This document shows positions 25,012 to 34,301 of a stretch of 64,000 nt of DNA, piece by piece. The notes beneath the pieces were generated by a model that was not told where the DNA came from, searched no databases, and saw nothing but the letters and a program-made list of their open reading frames with translations. The translations under genes were made by a program, and so were the position numbers. The stretch lies in the NCBI RefSeq assembly GCF_002007205.1, contig NZ_LAZS01000006.1, forward strand, positions 806,001-870,000, given 5' to 3'. This DNA is from Ensifer adhaerens. Lineage in GTDB: Bacteria; Pseudomonadota; Alphaproteobacteria; Rhizobiales; Rhizobiaceae. Positions within the stretch are counted from its first letter, which is position 1. The number at the start of each line of letters is the position of its first letter.

Positions 25012-26310
25012 TCAGCCGGCCGTCTTGGCGAAGCGAGCGAGCAGCTCGTTGCCTTCCTTCTCGATCGTGTCGAACGCGTCCTTGACGGTCGTTTCGCCCG
25101 AGAAGATGCGGCCGTATTCGCGTTCCATGATTTCGCGGATCTGCGGATAGAAGCCGAGGCGGTAGCCCTTCGACCAGTCGCCGGCCGGCAGCATCAGCTG
25201 CTTGATGCCGACTTCGGCAACCGGCTTCTCCTTGTAGTAGCCGTCCTTCTGGGCAAGCTCGTAGGCTGCCTTCGTGATGGCCACGTAGCCGGTGGCCTTG
25301 TGGTAGAAGTACTGGATCTCAGGCGAGGTCAGGAACTGGAAGAAGTCGGCAACGCATTTGTTTTCTTCATCCGACTTGCCGGACATGGCGAAGAGTGCCG
25401 CGCCGCCGATGAAGGAGTTGGTGCCGGCGCCCTTGATCGAACCCCAGTAGGGCAGGAAAGTTGCCGAGAACGGCATCTGTGCGGTCTTCTGCAGGCCGCC
25501 GAAGGAGCCCGACGAACCGATCCAGAACGCGGCCTTGCCTTCTTCGAAGACCTTCTGGTTGTCGTTCCAGCCGGCGCCGTAGAAGGCGAAGTAGCCCTCG
25601 TCCTTCCAGGCCTTGAGCTTGTCGAACATCATGACGAGGTTCGGGTCGGTGACCTTCAGCTCAGTGTCGACGACGGCGTCGTAGCCGTTGTTGTTGGTGG
25701 CGAACTGGATGTTGTTGCGAGAGAAGAAGTTCTCGGTGAACTGCCAGGTGAGCTGCGACTGGACGAGCGGGATGTAGCCGGCTTCCTTCAGCTTGGGTGC
25801 TGCGGCTTCGAACTCTTCCCAGGTCTTCGGCGCCTCGACGCCGGCCTTCTTCAGGGCTTCGTCGTTGATGTACATGATCGGCGCGGAGGAGTTGAACGGC
25901 ATGCCGACGAACTTGCCTTCGCTGTCGGCGTAGAAGTAGCGCACGCCATCGATGAAGGCGTTGCGGTCGAAGTTGTGACCGGCCTTGATGATCAGGTCTT
26001 CGGCCGGGATGACCGCGCCCTTGGCGTTGATGATGGTGGCGGCACCGGCGTCGAAGACCTGGAGGATGTTCGGCTGTTCGCCCGAGCGGAAAGCGGCAAT
26101 ACCGGAAGCAAGCGCTTCCTCGTAGGTGCCCTTGGAAACCGGGGTCAGCGCGCAGGCGCTCTGGGCTTCGTTGAACTTCTTGGAAACTTCATTGATGACT
26201 TCGCCGTTGCGGCCGGCCATGCCGTGCCACCAGGTAATGTTGGTCGCGGCAAGCGACGAGGTCGCTGAAAAAGCGAGGGTAAGGGCTGCGAGCGTAAACT
26301 TCTTGAACAT
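25012..26310 (-). CDS. ugpB: sn-Glycerol-3-phosphate periplasmic binding protein
   Basis: A 432-residue extracellular solute-binding protein of the glycerol-3-phosphate transporter. The signal peptide M-F-K-K-F-T-L-A-A-L-T-L-A-F-S ends at S-S-L-A-A near residue 22, and the mature protein opens with T-N-I-T-W-W-H-G-M-A-G, typical of UgpB. GGAGAGGA precedes the ATG at 26310; an upstream in-frame ATG at 26361 lacks such a site and would bury the signal peptide. First gene of the ugpBAEC-EEP operon. Confidence 0.95.
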   Translation of the reverse strand: MFKKFTLAALTLAFSATSSLAATNITWWHGMAGRNGEVINEVSKKFNEAQSACALTPVSKGTYEEALASGIAAFRSGEQPNILQVFDAGAATIINAKGAVIPAEDLIIKAGHNFDRNAFIDGVRYFYADSEGKFVGMPFNSSAPIMYINDEALKKAGVEAPKTWEEFEAAAPKLKEAGYIPLVQSQLTWQFTENFFSRNNIQFATNNNGYDAVVDTELKVTDPNLVMMFDKLKAWKDEGYFAFYGAGWNDNQKVFEEGKAAFWIGSSGSFGGLQKTAQMPFSATFLPYWGSIKGAGTNSFIGGAALFAMSGKSDEENKCVADFFQFLTSPEIQYFYHKATGYVAITKAAYELAQKDGYYKEKPVAEVGIKQLMLPAGDWSKGYRLGFYPQIREIMEREYGRIFSGETTVKDAFDTIEKEGNELLARFAKTAG

Positions 26311-26349
26311 GACTAATCCTCTCCACCGGGTTGCGGATGGCAGTGGACT

Positions 26350-26367
26350 AGTGACCTTCAATGACAG
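26350..26367 (-). promoter_or_regulatory. Candidate PHO box upstream of ugpB
   Basis: The reverse strand reads CTGTCATTGAAGGTCAC. The first half matches the PhoB half-site CTGTCAT exactly, but the second half is degenerate and off the ideal 11-bp period. It lies about 45 bp before the ugpB ATG. PhoB control of ugp is known in rhizobia and enterobacteria. Confidence 0.35.
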
Positions 26368-26470
26368 GCCAGTTACGCTTTTGTGTCGGAACGATTACAA
26401 ATTCGAGAATATGTTCCAACGAGGGGCACCCGCGGAACAACGCAATCATTTTCCTTCATTATGCGCCGAT

Positions 26471-26839
26471 TCAGAACGCGTCCGGCAGGTGCCGCGGCCA
26501 GCCCCAGGGCGTCACCGTGACGATGTCGTAACGCACGGAAAGCCTGTTGAAATCCGGCTGTTTCGCCAGCCAGAGATCGCTCGCGGCACGGATACGCCTC
26601 TGCGCCGTGGCCGTTACGGCGAAGACGCCGTCCTCGGCCGATCGGCGGGCCTTGACCTCGACACAGGCGATGAGATCGCCGCGCCTTGCGATGATGTCGA
26701 TCTCGCCAAGCCTGGTGCGATGGCGCATGGCGACGATGCGGTAGCCCTTGAGCAGGAGGCAGAGGGCCGCGCGGTATTCGGCGAGATACCCTCGCCTCAG
26801 CGCATTCAGCTTCCGCTTGTCGCCGCCATCAGTCGTCAT
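26471..26839 (-). CDS. YraN/UPF0102-family nuclease-fold protein
   Basis: A 122-residue member of UPF0102, a small endonuclease-like fold. The core motif is G-E-I-D-I-I-A-R-R-G-D near residue 45 followed by C-V-E-V-K-A-R near 59, the PD-(D/E)XK-type E-x-K. The true function is unknown, though a role in Holliday-junction or RNA processing has been suggested for relatives. Its start overlaps the rsmI stop by 11 bp; this rsmI-yraN pair is common in Proteobacteria. Confidence 0.9.
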   Translation of the reverse strand: MTTDGGDKRKLNALRRGYLAEYRAALCLLLKGYRIVAMRHRTRLGEIDIIARRGDLIACVEVKARRSAEDGVFAVTATAQRRIRAASDLWLAKQPDFNRLSVRYDIVTVTPWGWPRHLPDAF

Positions 26840-27782
26840 GTCGCTCCTTCAACTGCAGCAGCCGATCGTAGAGCTCCTTGCGCGGCAGGCCTGTCTGGCG
26901 GGCGGCTTCGGTTGCCGCCTTGCCGGCCGGCATATCGGCGACGAGACTTCGCAGCAGAGCGTCGACATCGGCCGCCTCCGGCTCGGGTGCAGCGTCCGGC
27001 GGGCCGATCACCAGAACGATTTCGCCCTTGACCGCGCCTGCCTCTTCATAATGGGCGGCAAGCTCACCGAGCGTGCCGCGGCGGAACTCCTCGAAGGTCT
27101 TAGTCAGCTCGCGGCAGACGGACGCCCGCCTGCCTTCCCCCAGGACCTCAGCTGCCGCCGCGACCGTTGCGGCGATCCGGTGCGGCGATTCAAAGAACAT
27201 GATGGTTGCAGGCACGCTTGCGAATTCCTTCAAGCGATCGCGCTTGGCCTTGTCCTTGGTCGGCAGGAAGCCGGCAAAGAGAAAGGCGTCGTTCGGCAGG
27301 CCGGAGCCGACAAGGGCTGCGAGCGGCGCCGAGGCGCCCGGGATCGGCACGACACGGTGCCCGGCCTCGATCGCGAGCTGCCCCAGGCGGTAGCCGGGGT
27401 CGGACACCAGTGGCGTGCCGGCATCGGAGACAAGCGCTACCGACCGGCCCTCACCGAGGGCGGCGAGCAGTCGTGGGCCGGCCTCGTCTGCGTTGTGCTC
27501 ATGGTAGGCGTAGGGACGGTTGGTGATGCCGTAACGGTCCAGGAGGACGCGCGTCACGCGCGTGTCCTCGCAGGCGAGCACATCGGCGCCGGCCAATGTT
27601 TCCAGCGCCCGCAACGTAATATCACCGAGATTGCCGATCGGGGTTGCCACCAGATAGAGCGCCGCCTCGAGCGGGCGAGCCGGAACGCTCACATTGTGCA
27701 GACGATAGCTGCGCTCCCTCTGTCCGCCTGCCGGTTCCGCTGTCTTCTGCTTTTCCACCTGTAACGTCCTGATCGTGCTCAC
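26829..27782 (-). CDS. rsmI: 16S rRNA 2'-O-ribose C1402 methyltransferase
   Basis: A 317-residue tetrapyrrole-methylase-fold enzyme that methylates the ribose of C1402 in 16S rRNA. Family motifs: L-Y-L-V-A-T-P-I-G-N-L-G-D-I-T near residue 43, A-C-E-D-T-R near 69, L-V-S-D-A-G-T-P-L-V-S-D-P-G near 117 and P-I-P-G-A-S-A near 145. About 40 extra N-terminal residues precede the conserved start, so an internal start nearer V-S-V-P-A-R-P is possible. Divergent from dnaN. Confidence 0.94.
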   Translation of the reverse strand: MSTIRTLQVEKQKTAEPAGGQRERSYRLHNVSVPARPLEAALYLVATPIGNLGDITLRALETLAGADVLACEDTRVTRVLLDRYGITNRPYAYHEHNADEAGPRLLAALGEGRSVALVSDAGTPLVSDPGYRLGQLAIEAGHRVVPIPGASAPLAALVGSGLPNDAFLFAGFLPTKDKAKRDRLKEFASVPATIMFFESPHRIAATVAAAAEVLGEGRRASVCRELTKTFEEFRRGTLGELAAHYEEAGAVKGEIVLVIGPPDAAPEPEAADVDALLRSLVADMPAGKAATEAARQTGLPRKELYDRLLQLKERHDD

Positions 27783-28009
27783 CGATGTGTCTATCCGGTC
27801 TTTATGAGTGAGCCACCATGGCAGAGCAAGGGCAAGACGACGGGCCTACGTGCTGCATCTGGGGACAGAAGCCCTCAAACCCCTTGCTTTCCGGGCGCTC
27901 TTTCTGCCATTTTGCCGGTCCACATCTATCCGGTCGGTCGGCCGGGGCACTCGCAGTTGACGCTCAGGCGGACGTTCGCCCGCCGGGCAATGGTTGAAAG
28001 CGGCATCCC

Positions 28010-29128
28010 ATGCGCATTACTCTCGAGCGATCCAACCTCCTGAAATCGCTGAACCACGTGCACCGCGTGGTCGAGCGGCGAAACACGATCCCGATCCTCT
28101 CGAACGTGCTTCTGCGTTCCGACGGCGCAAGCCTCGAAATGAAGGCGACCGACCTCGACCTCGAAATCACCGAGGCGACCCCGGCCCAGGTGGAACAGGC
28201 TGGTGCAACCACCGTTCCGGCGCATCTGCTCTATGACATCGTGCGCAAGCTGCCCGATGGCTCGGAAGTGCTGCTCGCCACCAATGCCGAGGGCACGGCG
28301 ATGACCGTCGCCTCGGGTCGTTCGAAGTTCTCGCTGCAATGCCTGCCGCAGTCCGATTTCCCGGATCTGACCGCCGGCAGCTTCTCGCATTCCTTCCGCC
28401 TGAAGGCGACCGACCTCAAGATGCTGATCGATCGCACCCAGTTTGCGATCTCGACCGAGGAAACCCGCTACTACCTCAATGGCATCTTCGTGCACACGGT
28501 CGAGAGCAAGGGCGAACTGAAGCTGCGCGCCGTCGCCACCGACGGCCACCGCCTGGCGCGCGCCGACGTCGAGGCGCCATCCGGCTCCGAAGGCATGCCG
28601 GGCATCATCATCCCGCGCAAGACCGTCAGCGAATTGCAGAAGCTGCTCGATAGCCCGGACCTCGTCGTCACCGTCGAAGTCTCCGACGCCAAGATCCGCC
28701 TGACGATCGGCTCGATCGTCATGACCTCGAAGCTGATCGACGGCACCTTCCCGGACTACCAGCGCGTCATCCCGGCCAACAACGACAAGGAACTGCGCGT
28801 CGATTGCCAGTCCTTCGCGCAAGCCGTCGACCGCGTCTCGACGATCTCGTCCGAGCGCGGCCGCGCCGTCAAGCTGGCGCTGAACGAAGGCCAGATGACG
28901 CTGACGGTCAACAATCCGGACTCCGGCAGTGCTACCGAAGAACTGCCTGTCGGCTACGACCACGATCCGCTCGAAATCGGCTTCAACGCCAAGTACCTGC
29001 TCGACATCACCTCGCAGCTGACCGGCACGGACGCAATCTTCATGCTGGCCGATCCGGGCTCGCCGACGCTCGTGCGTGATCTGGCTGCTGAAGATGCGCT
29101 CTACGTGCTCATGCCGATGCGCGTGTAG
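28010..29128 (+). CDS. dnaN: DNA polymerase III beta subunit (sliding clamp)
   Basis: A 372-residue ring-forming clamp that tethers DNA polymerase III to the template. The N-terminus M-R-I-T-L-E-R-S-N-L-L-K-S-L-N-H-V-H-R-V-V-E-R-R-N is nearly invariant in alphaproteobacteria, and the C-terminal hydrophobic pocket residues Y-V-L-M-P-M-R-V close the protein. Length fits the family. About 230 bp of upstream non-coding DNA carries its promoter; a strong terminator follows. dnaA and recF are not adjacent, as usual for rhizobia. Confidence 0.97.
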   Translation: MRITLERSNLLKSLNHVHRVVERRNTIPILSNVLLRSDGASLEMKATDLDLEITEATPAQVEQAGATTVPAHLLYDIVRKLPDGSEVLLATNAEGTAMTVASGRSKFSLQCLPQSDFPDLTAGSFSHSFRLKATDLKMLIDRTQFAISTEETRYYLNGIFVHTVESKGELKLRAVATDGHRLARADVEAPSGSEGMPGIIIPRKTVSELQKLLDSPDLVVTVEVSDAKIRLTIGSIVMTSKLIDGTFPDYQRVIPANNDKELRVDCQSFAQAVDRVSTISSERGRAVKLALNEGQMTLTVNNPDSGSATEELPVGYDHDPLEIGFNAKYLLDITSQLTGTDAIFMLADPGSPTLVRDLAAEDALYVLMPMRV

Positions 29129-29154
29129 CCGGGCCTGACGCGGCGCGAAACGCT

Positions 29155-29187
29155 AACCCGTCACGCCCGCGCGTGGCGGGTTTTTTG
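29155..29187 (+). terminator. Rho-independent terminator of dnaN
   Basis: ACCCGTCACGC / GCGTGGCGGGT form an 11-bp stem with one G-T pair and a CCGC loop, followed by six T. Confidence 0.88.
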
Positions 29188-29363
29188 TTGGCCGCGGCAT
29201 TTGCGGGCTGTTGATAAGAGAACGCTTTCAGGCGCAGACAGACTTGTTTTTGCCGCAGATGGGGACACATTATGTTGACGCCGCCGCAACCGTCTCGAAT
29301 CACCGGGTAGGGAGTTCAGCGGACGGCCTGTGCGAGGAGAGGACAGCGGTTTTGAGGGGTTCA

Positions 29364-29966
29364 ATGAATTTGCGCGTGAAGGTGAAGGAACGGCTCGGAC
29401 GGAAGTTCGACGAGGAGATTCGCTTTTTCAAGGGATGGATGAGCAATGCCAAGGCCGTCGGCGCGATCCTGCCGACCTCCTCCGTCACCGCGCGCCGGAT
29501 GGCGAGCGTCATCAATCCGGCCTCGGGCCTTCCGGTTCTCGAGCTCGGCCCCGGTACGGGCGTCATCACCAAGGCGATCCTGGAACGTGGCCTTGAACCG
29601 TCCAATCTCGTGTCGATCGAGTACTCGACCGATTTCTACAATCAGCTCAGGACCAACTTCACCGGCGTCAACTTCATCAACGGCGATGCTTTCGATCTGG
29701 AGCATACCCTCGGCGAACTCAACGGCCAGACCTTCGACAGCGTCGTCTCTGCCGTGCCGCTTCTGAACTTCCCGATGCACCGGCGCGTCGAGCTGATCGA
29801 CGACCTGCTGTCGCGCATTCCGGTCGGAAGGCCGGTCGTGCAGATTTCCTATGGACCACTGTCGCCGGTCGTTGCCATGCCGGACCGCTACAGCATCCAG
29901 CATCTCGACTTCGTCGTGCGCAACATTCCGCCGGCGCAGCTCTGGGTCTATCGCCGGGCACACTGA
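29364..29966 (+). CDS. PmtA-type phosphatidylethanolamine N-methyltransferase
   Basis: A 200-residue SAM-dependent methyltransferase resembling S. meliloti PmtA, which converts phosphatidylethanolamine to phosphatidylcholine in the membrane. Similar features are F-D-x-E-I-R-F-F-K-G-W near residue 15, G-A-I-L-P-T-S-S near 33, the SAM loop V-L-E-L-G-P-G-T-G-V near 58, I-N-G-D-A-F-D-L near 98 and R-N-I-P-P-A-Q-L-W near the end. The ATG at 29364 has GAGGGG upstream; the longer frame to 29211 is not supported. Rhizobia often have several such enzymes, so I leave the symbol open. Confidence 0.85.
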   Translation: MNLRVKVKERLGRKFDEEIRFFKGWMSNAKAVGAILPTSSVTARRMASVINPASGLPVLELGPGTGVITKAILERGLEPSNLVSIEYSTDFYNQLRTNFTGVNFINGDAFDLEHTLGELNGQTFDSVVSAVPLLNFPMHRRVELIDDLLSRIPVGRPVVQISYGPLSPVVAMPDRYSIQHLDFVVRNIPPAQLWVYRRAH

Positions 29967-29970
29967 CGGG

Positions 29971-30558
29971 ATGTTCGGCGTCTACGTTACCCATCCGCAG
30001 GTCCAGATCGATCCGGACGTGCCCGTCCCGCAATGGGGACTTTCCGCTGTTGGCCGCGAGCGCGCGGTCATCACTGCCGCCTTGCCCTGGGTGCGCTCGC
30101 TCGGACGGGTCGTCTCGAGCGACGAAACCAAGGCGATCGAGACGGCGCAGCTGCTGGCCGATGCGGCCGGCGTGACCGTCGAGATCCATCACGATATGGG
30201 CGAGAACGATCGCTCCGCGACCGGCTTCCTGCCGCCGCCGGAATTCGAAAAGGCGGCCGACTGGTTCTTCGCCAACCCCACCGAAAGCTTCAAGGGCTGG
30301 GAGCGGGCCGTCGATGCCCAGGCGCGGATTTCGAGCGCAGTCTCCCGCGTGCTCGACAGCCACGATCCGAAGGTCCCGATCGCCTTCGTCGGCCATGGTG
30401 GCGTGGGCACGCTTCTGAAATGCCGGCTCACCGGCGCGCCGATCTCGCGCGCGGCCGACCAGAAGGGTGGCGGCGGCGGCAATGTCTTCGCTTTCCGCCT
30501 TGCGGATCGCACCGTCGCATGCGACTGGACCGCGATGGAACACTGGCAGGGGATCTAA
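29971..30558 (+). CDS. Histidine-phosphatase (phosphoglycerate-mutase-like) family protein
   Basis: A 195-residue protein with the histidine-phosphatase layout: an N-terminal strand with a histidine, [12 protein letters not shown] near residue 50, and the second histidine in F-V-G-H-G-G near 136. The first motif is altered: Y-V-T-H-P-Q-V replaces the usual R-H-G-E/Q, losing the arginine and glycine, so activity may be changed or absent. It starts 4 bp after the pmtA-like gene and ends 1 bp before pyrF, so the three probably form an operon. Confidence 0.8.
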   Translation: MFGVYVTHPQVQIDPDVPVPQWGLSAVGRERAVITAALPWVRSLGRVVSSDETKAIETAQLLADAAGVTVEIHHDMGENDRSATGFLPPPEFEKAADWFFANPTESFKGWERAVDAQARISSAVSRVLDSHDPKVPIAFVGHGGVGTLLKCRLTGAPISRAADQKGGGGGNVFAFRLADRTVACDWTAMEHWQGI

Positions 30559-30559
30559 G

Positions 30560-31264
30560 ATGACCGAAACCGCGCGCGACCGACTGATCGTAGGCCTCGA
30601 CCTCCCGACGATTGCCGCGGCCGAGAAGATCGTGTCGACGCTCGGAAACGACGTATCCTTCTACAAGATCGGCTACCAGCTCGTCTTTGCCGGCGGGCTG
30701 GAATTCGCGCGCGACCTGGCCGGAAGCGGCAAGAAGGTCTTCCTCGACATGAAGCTGCTCGACATCGACAACACGGTGGCCAAGGGCGTCGAGAACATCG
30801 TCAAGATGGGCATGTCGATGCTGACCCTGCACGCCTATCCGAAGGCGATGAAAGCTGCAGTCGAGGCCGCAAAGGGCTCCGATCTCTGCCTGCTCGGCGT
30901 CACCGTGCTCACCTCGATGGACGAGCAGGACGTGATCGACGCCGGTTATGAATACGATCCGCACACGCTGGTGCTGCGCCGGGCCGAACAGGCCCGGGCC
31001 GCCGGCATGGGGGGCATCGTCTGCTCGGCGGAGGAATCGGCGGCGGTGCGCAAGATCATCGGGCCGGACATGGCGCTCGTCACCCCGGGCATTCGCCCGG
31101 CCGGCGCGGACAAGGGCGACCAGAAGCGGGTGATGACGCCCTCCGAGGCGCTCAAGGCCGGATCCAGCCATCTCGTCGTCGCGCGCCCAATCGTCGCAGC
31201 CGCCGAGCCGCTTGCGGCTGCCCGGGCAATTCTGTCGGAGATGGACGGCGCCCTCGCGCGCTGA
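30560..31264 (+). CDS. pyrF: Orotidine 5'-phosphate decarboxylase
   Basis: A 234-residue TIM-barrel decarboxylase catalysing the last step of UMP synthesis. The catalytic D-x-K-x-x-D array is D63-M-K65-L-L-D68-I-D70. The substrate-phosphate loop includes T-P-G-I-R-P near residue 174 and the V-V-A-R-P-I block near 205. Start at 30560 gives the normal length of about 230. GGGGATC precedes it. Confidence 0.96.
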   Translation: MTETARDRLIVGLDLPTIAAAEKIVSTLGNDVSFYKIGYQLVFAGGLEFARDLAGSGKKVFLDMKLLDIDNTVAKGVENIVKMGMSMLTLHAYPKAMKAAVEAAKGSDLCLLGVTVLTSMDEQDVIDAGYEYDPHTLVLRRAEQARAAGMGGIVCSAEESAAVRKIIGPDMALVTPGIRPAGADKGDQKRVMTPSEALKAGSSHLVVARPIVAAAEPLAAARAILSEMDGALAR

Positions 31265-31380
31265 CACGGGCAGCCCTCCCGATATCTTGGCACCCCGGGC
31301 CGATCCGCTTGACCTCAACAAAAATTTGCCGGAAGTAACACTCCCGTCAGCCTTTCGTGCTGCAAGACGAGGAGCTCAAT

Positions 31381-31668
31381 ATGGCCAAGGGATACTGGAT
31401 CGCACGGGTCGATGTCCGCGACCCCGAGCGCTACAAGGACTATGTGGCGGCCGCAAAGCCGGCCTTCGAGAAATACGGCGCCAATTTTCTGGCGCGCGGC
31501 GGTGAACACCAGCGGCTGGAGGGCGGCGTTCGCGCCCGCAACGTCGTCATCGAGTTTCCATCGCTGCAGGCAGCGGTCGACTGTTACAACTCGCCTGAGT
31601 ACCAGATTGCCGCCGCGATCCGTCAGGAAGTCGCCGACGCCGAGATGGTGGTCGTCGAAGGCGTCTGA
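31381..31668 (+). CDS. DUF1330-family protein
   Basis: A 95-residue DUF1330 protein, ferredoxin-like dimeric alpha-beta-barrel fold. The N-terminus K-G-Y-W-I-A-R-V-D-V-R-D-P-E-R-Y and the K-Y-G-A-N-F-L-A-R-G-G block near residue 31 are diagnostic. Function unknown. It commonly follows pyrF in rhizobia, as here (116 bp gap). Start at 31381 after a GAGGAG site. Confidence 0.9.
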   Translation: MAKGYWIARVDVRDPERYKDYVAAAKPAFEKYGANFLARGGEHQRLEGGVRARNVVIEFPSLQAAVDCYNSPEYQIAAAIRQEVADAEMVVVEGV

Positions 31669-31787
31669 TCCCAGGCGTCACCACTTCTGCGGGCTCTGCA
31701 AGCCGACGTCGATTGGCCTTCACCTCTCGCGGCTGTTGGGCTATGTAGCAATCAATTCTTTCCGACCCGATCAGGAGTGCACATCCC

Positions 31788-32768
31788 ATGACCTTGTCCA
31801 ACCTTCCGCCGCTGGTGACGATTTTCGGCGGATCCGGGTTCGTCGGCCGTCATGTGGTGCGCGCGCTCGCCAAGCGCGGCTATCGCATCCGCGTCGCCGT
31901 TCGCCGGCCGGACCTTGCGGGTCATCTGCAGCCGCTCGGCAATGTCGGCCAGATCTCCTTCGTCCAGGCAAACCTGCGCTACCGTAAATCGGTCGACCGC
32001 GCCGTCGAAGGTTCCGACCACGTCATCAACTGCGTCGGCGTGCTGTTCGAAAGCGGCCGCAACACCTTCGATGCGGTCCAGGATTTCGGCGCCCGAGCCG
32101 TCGCGGAAGCAGCCCGTGGCGTCGGCGCGACGCTGACGCATATCTCGGCCATCGGCGCCGACGCGTCCTCCGCGTCGAACTACGCCCGCAGCAAGGGCCA
32201 CGCCGAGGCAGCCATCCTTGAGACCAAACCTGACGCGATCATCCTGCGTCCCTCGATCGTCTTCGGCCCCGAGGACGGCTTCTTCAACAAGTTCGCCGGC
32301 ATGGCGCGCTTCTCGCCGGTCCTGCCTCTGATCGGCGGCGGCGAGACGAAGTTCCAGCCCGTCTACGTGACCGACGTGGCCGAGGCCGTGGCACGCGCCG
32401 TCGACGGCAAGCTTGCCAAGGGCAAGATCTACGAACTCGGCGGCCCTGATGTCTTGAGCTTCCGCGACTGTCTCGAGATCATGCTCAACACGATCGACCG
32501 CAAGCGTACGCTCGTCTCGCTTCCCTTCGGCGTTGCGTCCTTCATCGGCAGCATCGCCTCGATGGTGCCCTTCGTCACGCCGCCTCTCACCGCCGACCAG
32601 GTGGTGTTGCTGAAATCCGACAATGTCGTCTCCGCGAACGCCGTTTCTGAAGGACGAACGCTTTCGGGCATCGGCATCGAGCCGACGATGCTGGAGCCGA
32701 TCCTGCCGACCTATCTGGTGCGCTACCGCCCGCAGGGCCAGTATACCCGCAGCGGCCGCGCCGCCTGA
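31788..32768 (+). CDS. NDUFA9-like NAD(P)-binding protein
   Basis: A 326-residue extended short-chain dehydrogenase/reductase of the type related to the mitochondrial complex I accessory subunit NDUFA9. The nucleotide loop F-G-G-S-G-F-V-G-R-H is near residues 13-22; L-R-P-S-I-V-F-G-P-E-D near 155-165 is characteristic. In alphaproteobacteria these proteins may have quinone- or complex I-related roles, but the reaction is not known. Single gene with its own terminator. Confidence 0.88.
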   Translation: MTLSNLPPLVTIFGGSGFVGRHVVRALAKRGYRIRVAVRRPDLAGHLQPLGNVGQISFVQANLRYRKSVDRAVEGSDHVINCVGVLFESGRNTFDAVQDFGARAVAEAARGVGATLTHISAIGADASSASNYARSKGHAEAAILETKPDAIILRPSIVFGPEDGFFNKFAGMARFSPVLPLIGGGETKFQPVYVTDVAEAVARAVDGKLAKGKIYELGGPDVLSFRDCLEIMLNTIDRKRTLVSLPFGVASFIGSIASMVPFVTPPLTADQVVLLKSDNVVSANAVSEGRTLSGIGIEPTMLEPILPTYLVRYRPQGQYTRSGRAA

Positions 32769-32794
32769 CCAGCCGCACCCGATCGATTTTTTTG

Positions 32795-32825
32795 AACGGC
32801 CGCCGGAACCACCGGCGGCCGTTTT
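32795..32825 (+). terminator. Rho-independent terminator of the NDUFA9-like gene
   Basis: AACGGCCGCCGG / CCGGCGGCCGTT, a perfect 12-bp stem with a 5-nt loop, ending TTTTC. Confidence 0.88.
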
Positions 32826-33008
32826 CTGTTGTATCGCGGTAACAGCGTTGCAGTTCTGCCGCAGTTGCAAAAGCGATTGGCATTTACCGCAAATTCAACA
32901 TGTCCTGATATTGATCATGTCATATCCACCCACTAAACACCGCCTCGCGCCCTCGATCCCAAGGCATGATGGCGGGCGGCAGCAGCAATCTCGAAAGGCA
33001 TAGCGTCC

Positions 33009-33170
33009 ATGGGCAAGTCGATCGCAATCTTTTTTGCGTGTGCGGCACTGATCATTCTGGCTGGCTCATTCATCGCGCCGAACACGGTCGCGAGCAGCGG
33101 CAAGGGCTGTGCGCCGGCCTACGGCGTCGATCCGTGCACGACGGCATCGATCGATCTTTCCGGCAACTAA
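33009..33170 (+). CDS. Small secreted or membrane-anchored protein (53 aa)
   Basis: ATG at 33009 opens a 53-codon frame: M-G-K-S-I-A-I-F-F-A, a hydrophobic core to about residue 20 (A-L-I-I-L-A-G-S-F), then a short polar tail with two cysteines (C34, C43). This reads as a signal peptide or N-terminal anchor with a tiny exported domain. No family recognised. A strong terminator 47 bp downstream supports it as a real transcription unit. Upstream, AAAGG precedes the start. Confidence 0.6.
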   Translation: MGKSIAIFFACAALIILAGSFIAPNTVASSGKGCAPAYGVDPCTTASIDLSGN

Positions 33171-33216
33171 GGCCGGCGCCTCGACGAGGCATCAAAAGTT
33201 ATTGGCGGGGGCCAGC

Positions 33217-33260
33217 AGCCGCGTGCGTTTCACCTTGAAATGCACGCGGCTTTGTTTTTT
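33217..33260 (+). terminator. Rho-independent terminator of the small secreted protein gene
   Basis: AGCCGCGTGC pairs with GCACGCGGCT and an inner TTTCA/TGAAA extends the stem to about 16 bp; TTTGTTTTTT follows. Confidence 0.88.
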
Positions 33261-33282
33261 GGGGACCGGCTTGCGGTCAAAG

Positions 33283-33311
33283 AAAAAGGCGCGTCCGGAA
33301 CGCGCCTTTTT
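33283..33311. terminator. Bidirectional terminator downstream of uppP
   Basis: AAAAAGGCGCGT / ACGCGCCTTTTT, a perfect 12-bp stem with a CCGGA loop. T runs on both strands allow it to stop uppP transcripts (minus strand) and read-through from the left. Confidence 0.85.
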
Positions 33312-33335
33312 TCGTTCGAGATCGTCGGTCCCTGC

Positions 33336-34142
33336 TCAGCCGAGCAGCCACAGCCCGATCAGGCCGGCCGTACCGACGATGATGCGCCAGATGGCAAACG
33401 GCGTGAAACCGCGGCGCGAGACGAAGTCGAGCAGCGAGCGCACGACGAAGATGCCGGCGACGAAGGCGGCGATGAAACCGACGGCAACCAGGGTGAAATC
33501 GTCGAAGGACAGCGCGTCGCGGTTCTTGTAGAGGTCCAGCGTAAAGGCGCCGACCATGGTCGGCATGGCCAGGAAGAAGGAAAATTCGGCGGCCGAGCGC
33601 TTGTCGGTTCCCATCAGCAGCGCGCCGGCGATCGTCGCGCCGGAACGGGACGTGCCGGGGATCATCGCCAGGCACTGGAACAGGCCGATCTTCAGCGCCA
33701 GCGACGGCGGATAGTCCATCACGTCCGTATAGCGCGGCTTCAGCGGCAGGTGGTCGATCGCATAGAGGATGACCCCGCCGACGATCAGCACGACGCAGAT
33801 CAGGACAGGCGTTTCAAACAGCACCGTCTTGATGAAATCATGGGCGATGGCACCGATGACCGCCGCCGGCAGGAAGGCGATCAAGACGGAGAGCACGAAG
33901 CGGCGCGCCTTGATGCTTGTCGGCAGCGCCAGCGCAATCGACAGAAGCTTCTGGAAATAGACGAGCAGGATCGCCAGAATGGCGCCCAGCTGGATAAGCA
34001 CGGCGAAGGTGTTGCCCGGCGATTTGAAGCCGAGGAAGTGGCCGGCGAGGAGAACGTGCGCCGTCGACGAGACGGGGATAAACTCCGTCAGGCCCTCGAT
34101 CAGACCGAGGACAAGCGCGCTGATGATCGATTGATCCGCCAT
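33336..34142 (-). CDS. uppP: Undecaprenyl-diphosphatase
   Basis: A 268-residue integral membrane phosphatase (BacA) that recycles undecaprenyl diphosphate to the lipid carrier for peptidoglycan and other envelope polymers. Catalytic motifs: [17 protein letters not shown] near residues 13-29 and P-G-T-S-R-S-G-A-T near 172-180. Eight membrane segments are evident. The start at 34142 (M-A-D-Q-S-I-I) gives the family length; an upstream in-frame ATG at 34211 adds a polar stretch. Confidence 0.95.
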   Translation of the reverse strand: MADQSIISALVLGLIEGLTEFIPVSSTAHVLLAGHFLGFKSPGNTFAVLIQLGAILAILLVYFQKLLSIALALPTSIKARRFVLSVLIAFLPAAVIGAIAHDFIKTVLFETPVLICVVLIVGGVILYAIDHLPLKPRYTDVMDYPPSLALKIGLFQCLAMIPGTSRSGATIAGALLMGTDKRSAAEFSFFLAMPTMVGAFTLDLYKNRDALSFDDFTLVAVGFIAAFVAGIFVVRSLLDFVSRRGFTPFAIWRIIVGTAGLIGLWLLG

Positions 34143-34301
34143 ATATGAGATTTTCCTGACAAGATTTGGAGTGGGAGGAAAAGGCTGATTCGCTTGTGTT
34201 TGCCACCACAAATTTCTATAGCTCTAACACATGAGCAGTGGCCAGACGCTTGCGCCGCCACGCTGACGCCCCCAGCAAAGCCCTGAGAAGCCAGATCATC
34301 G

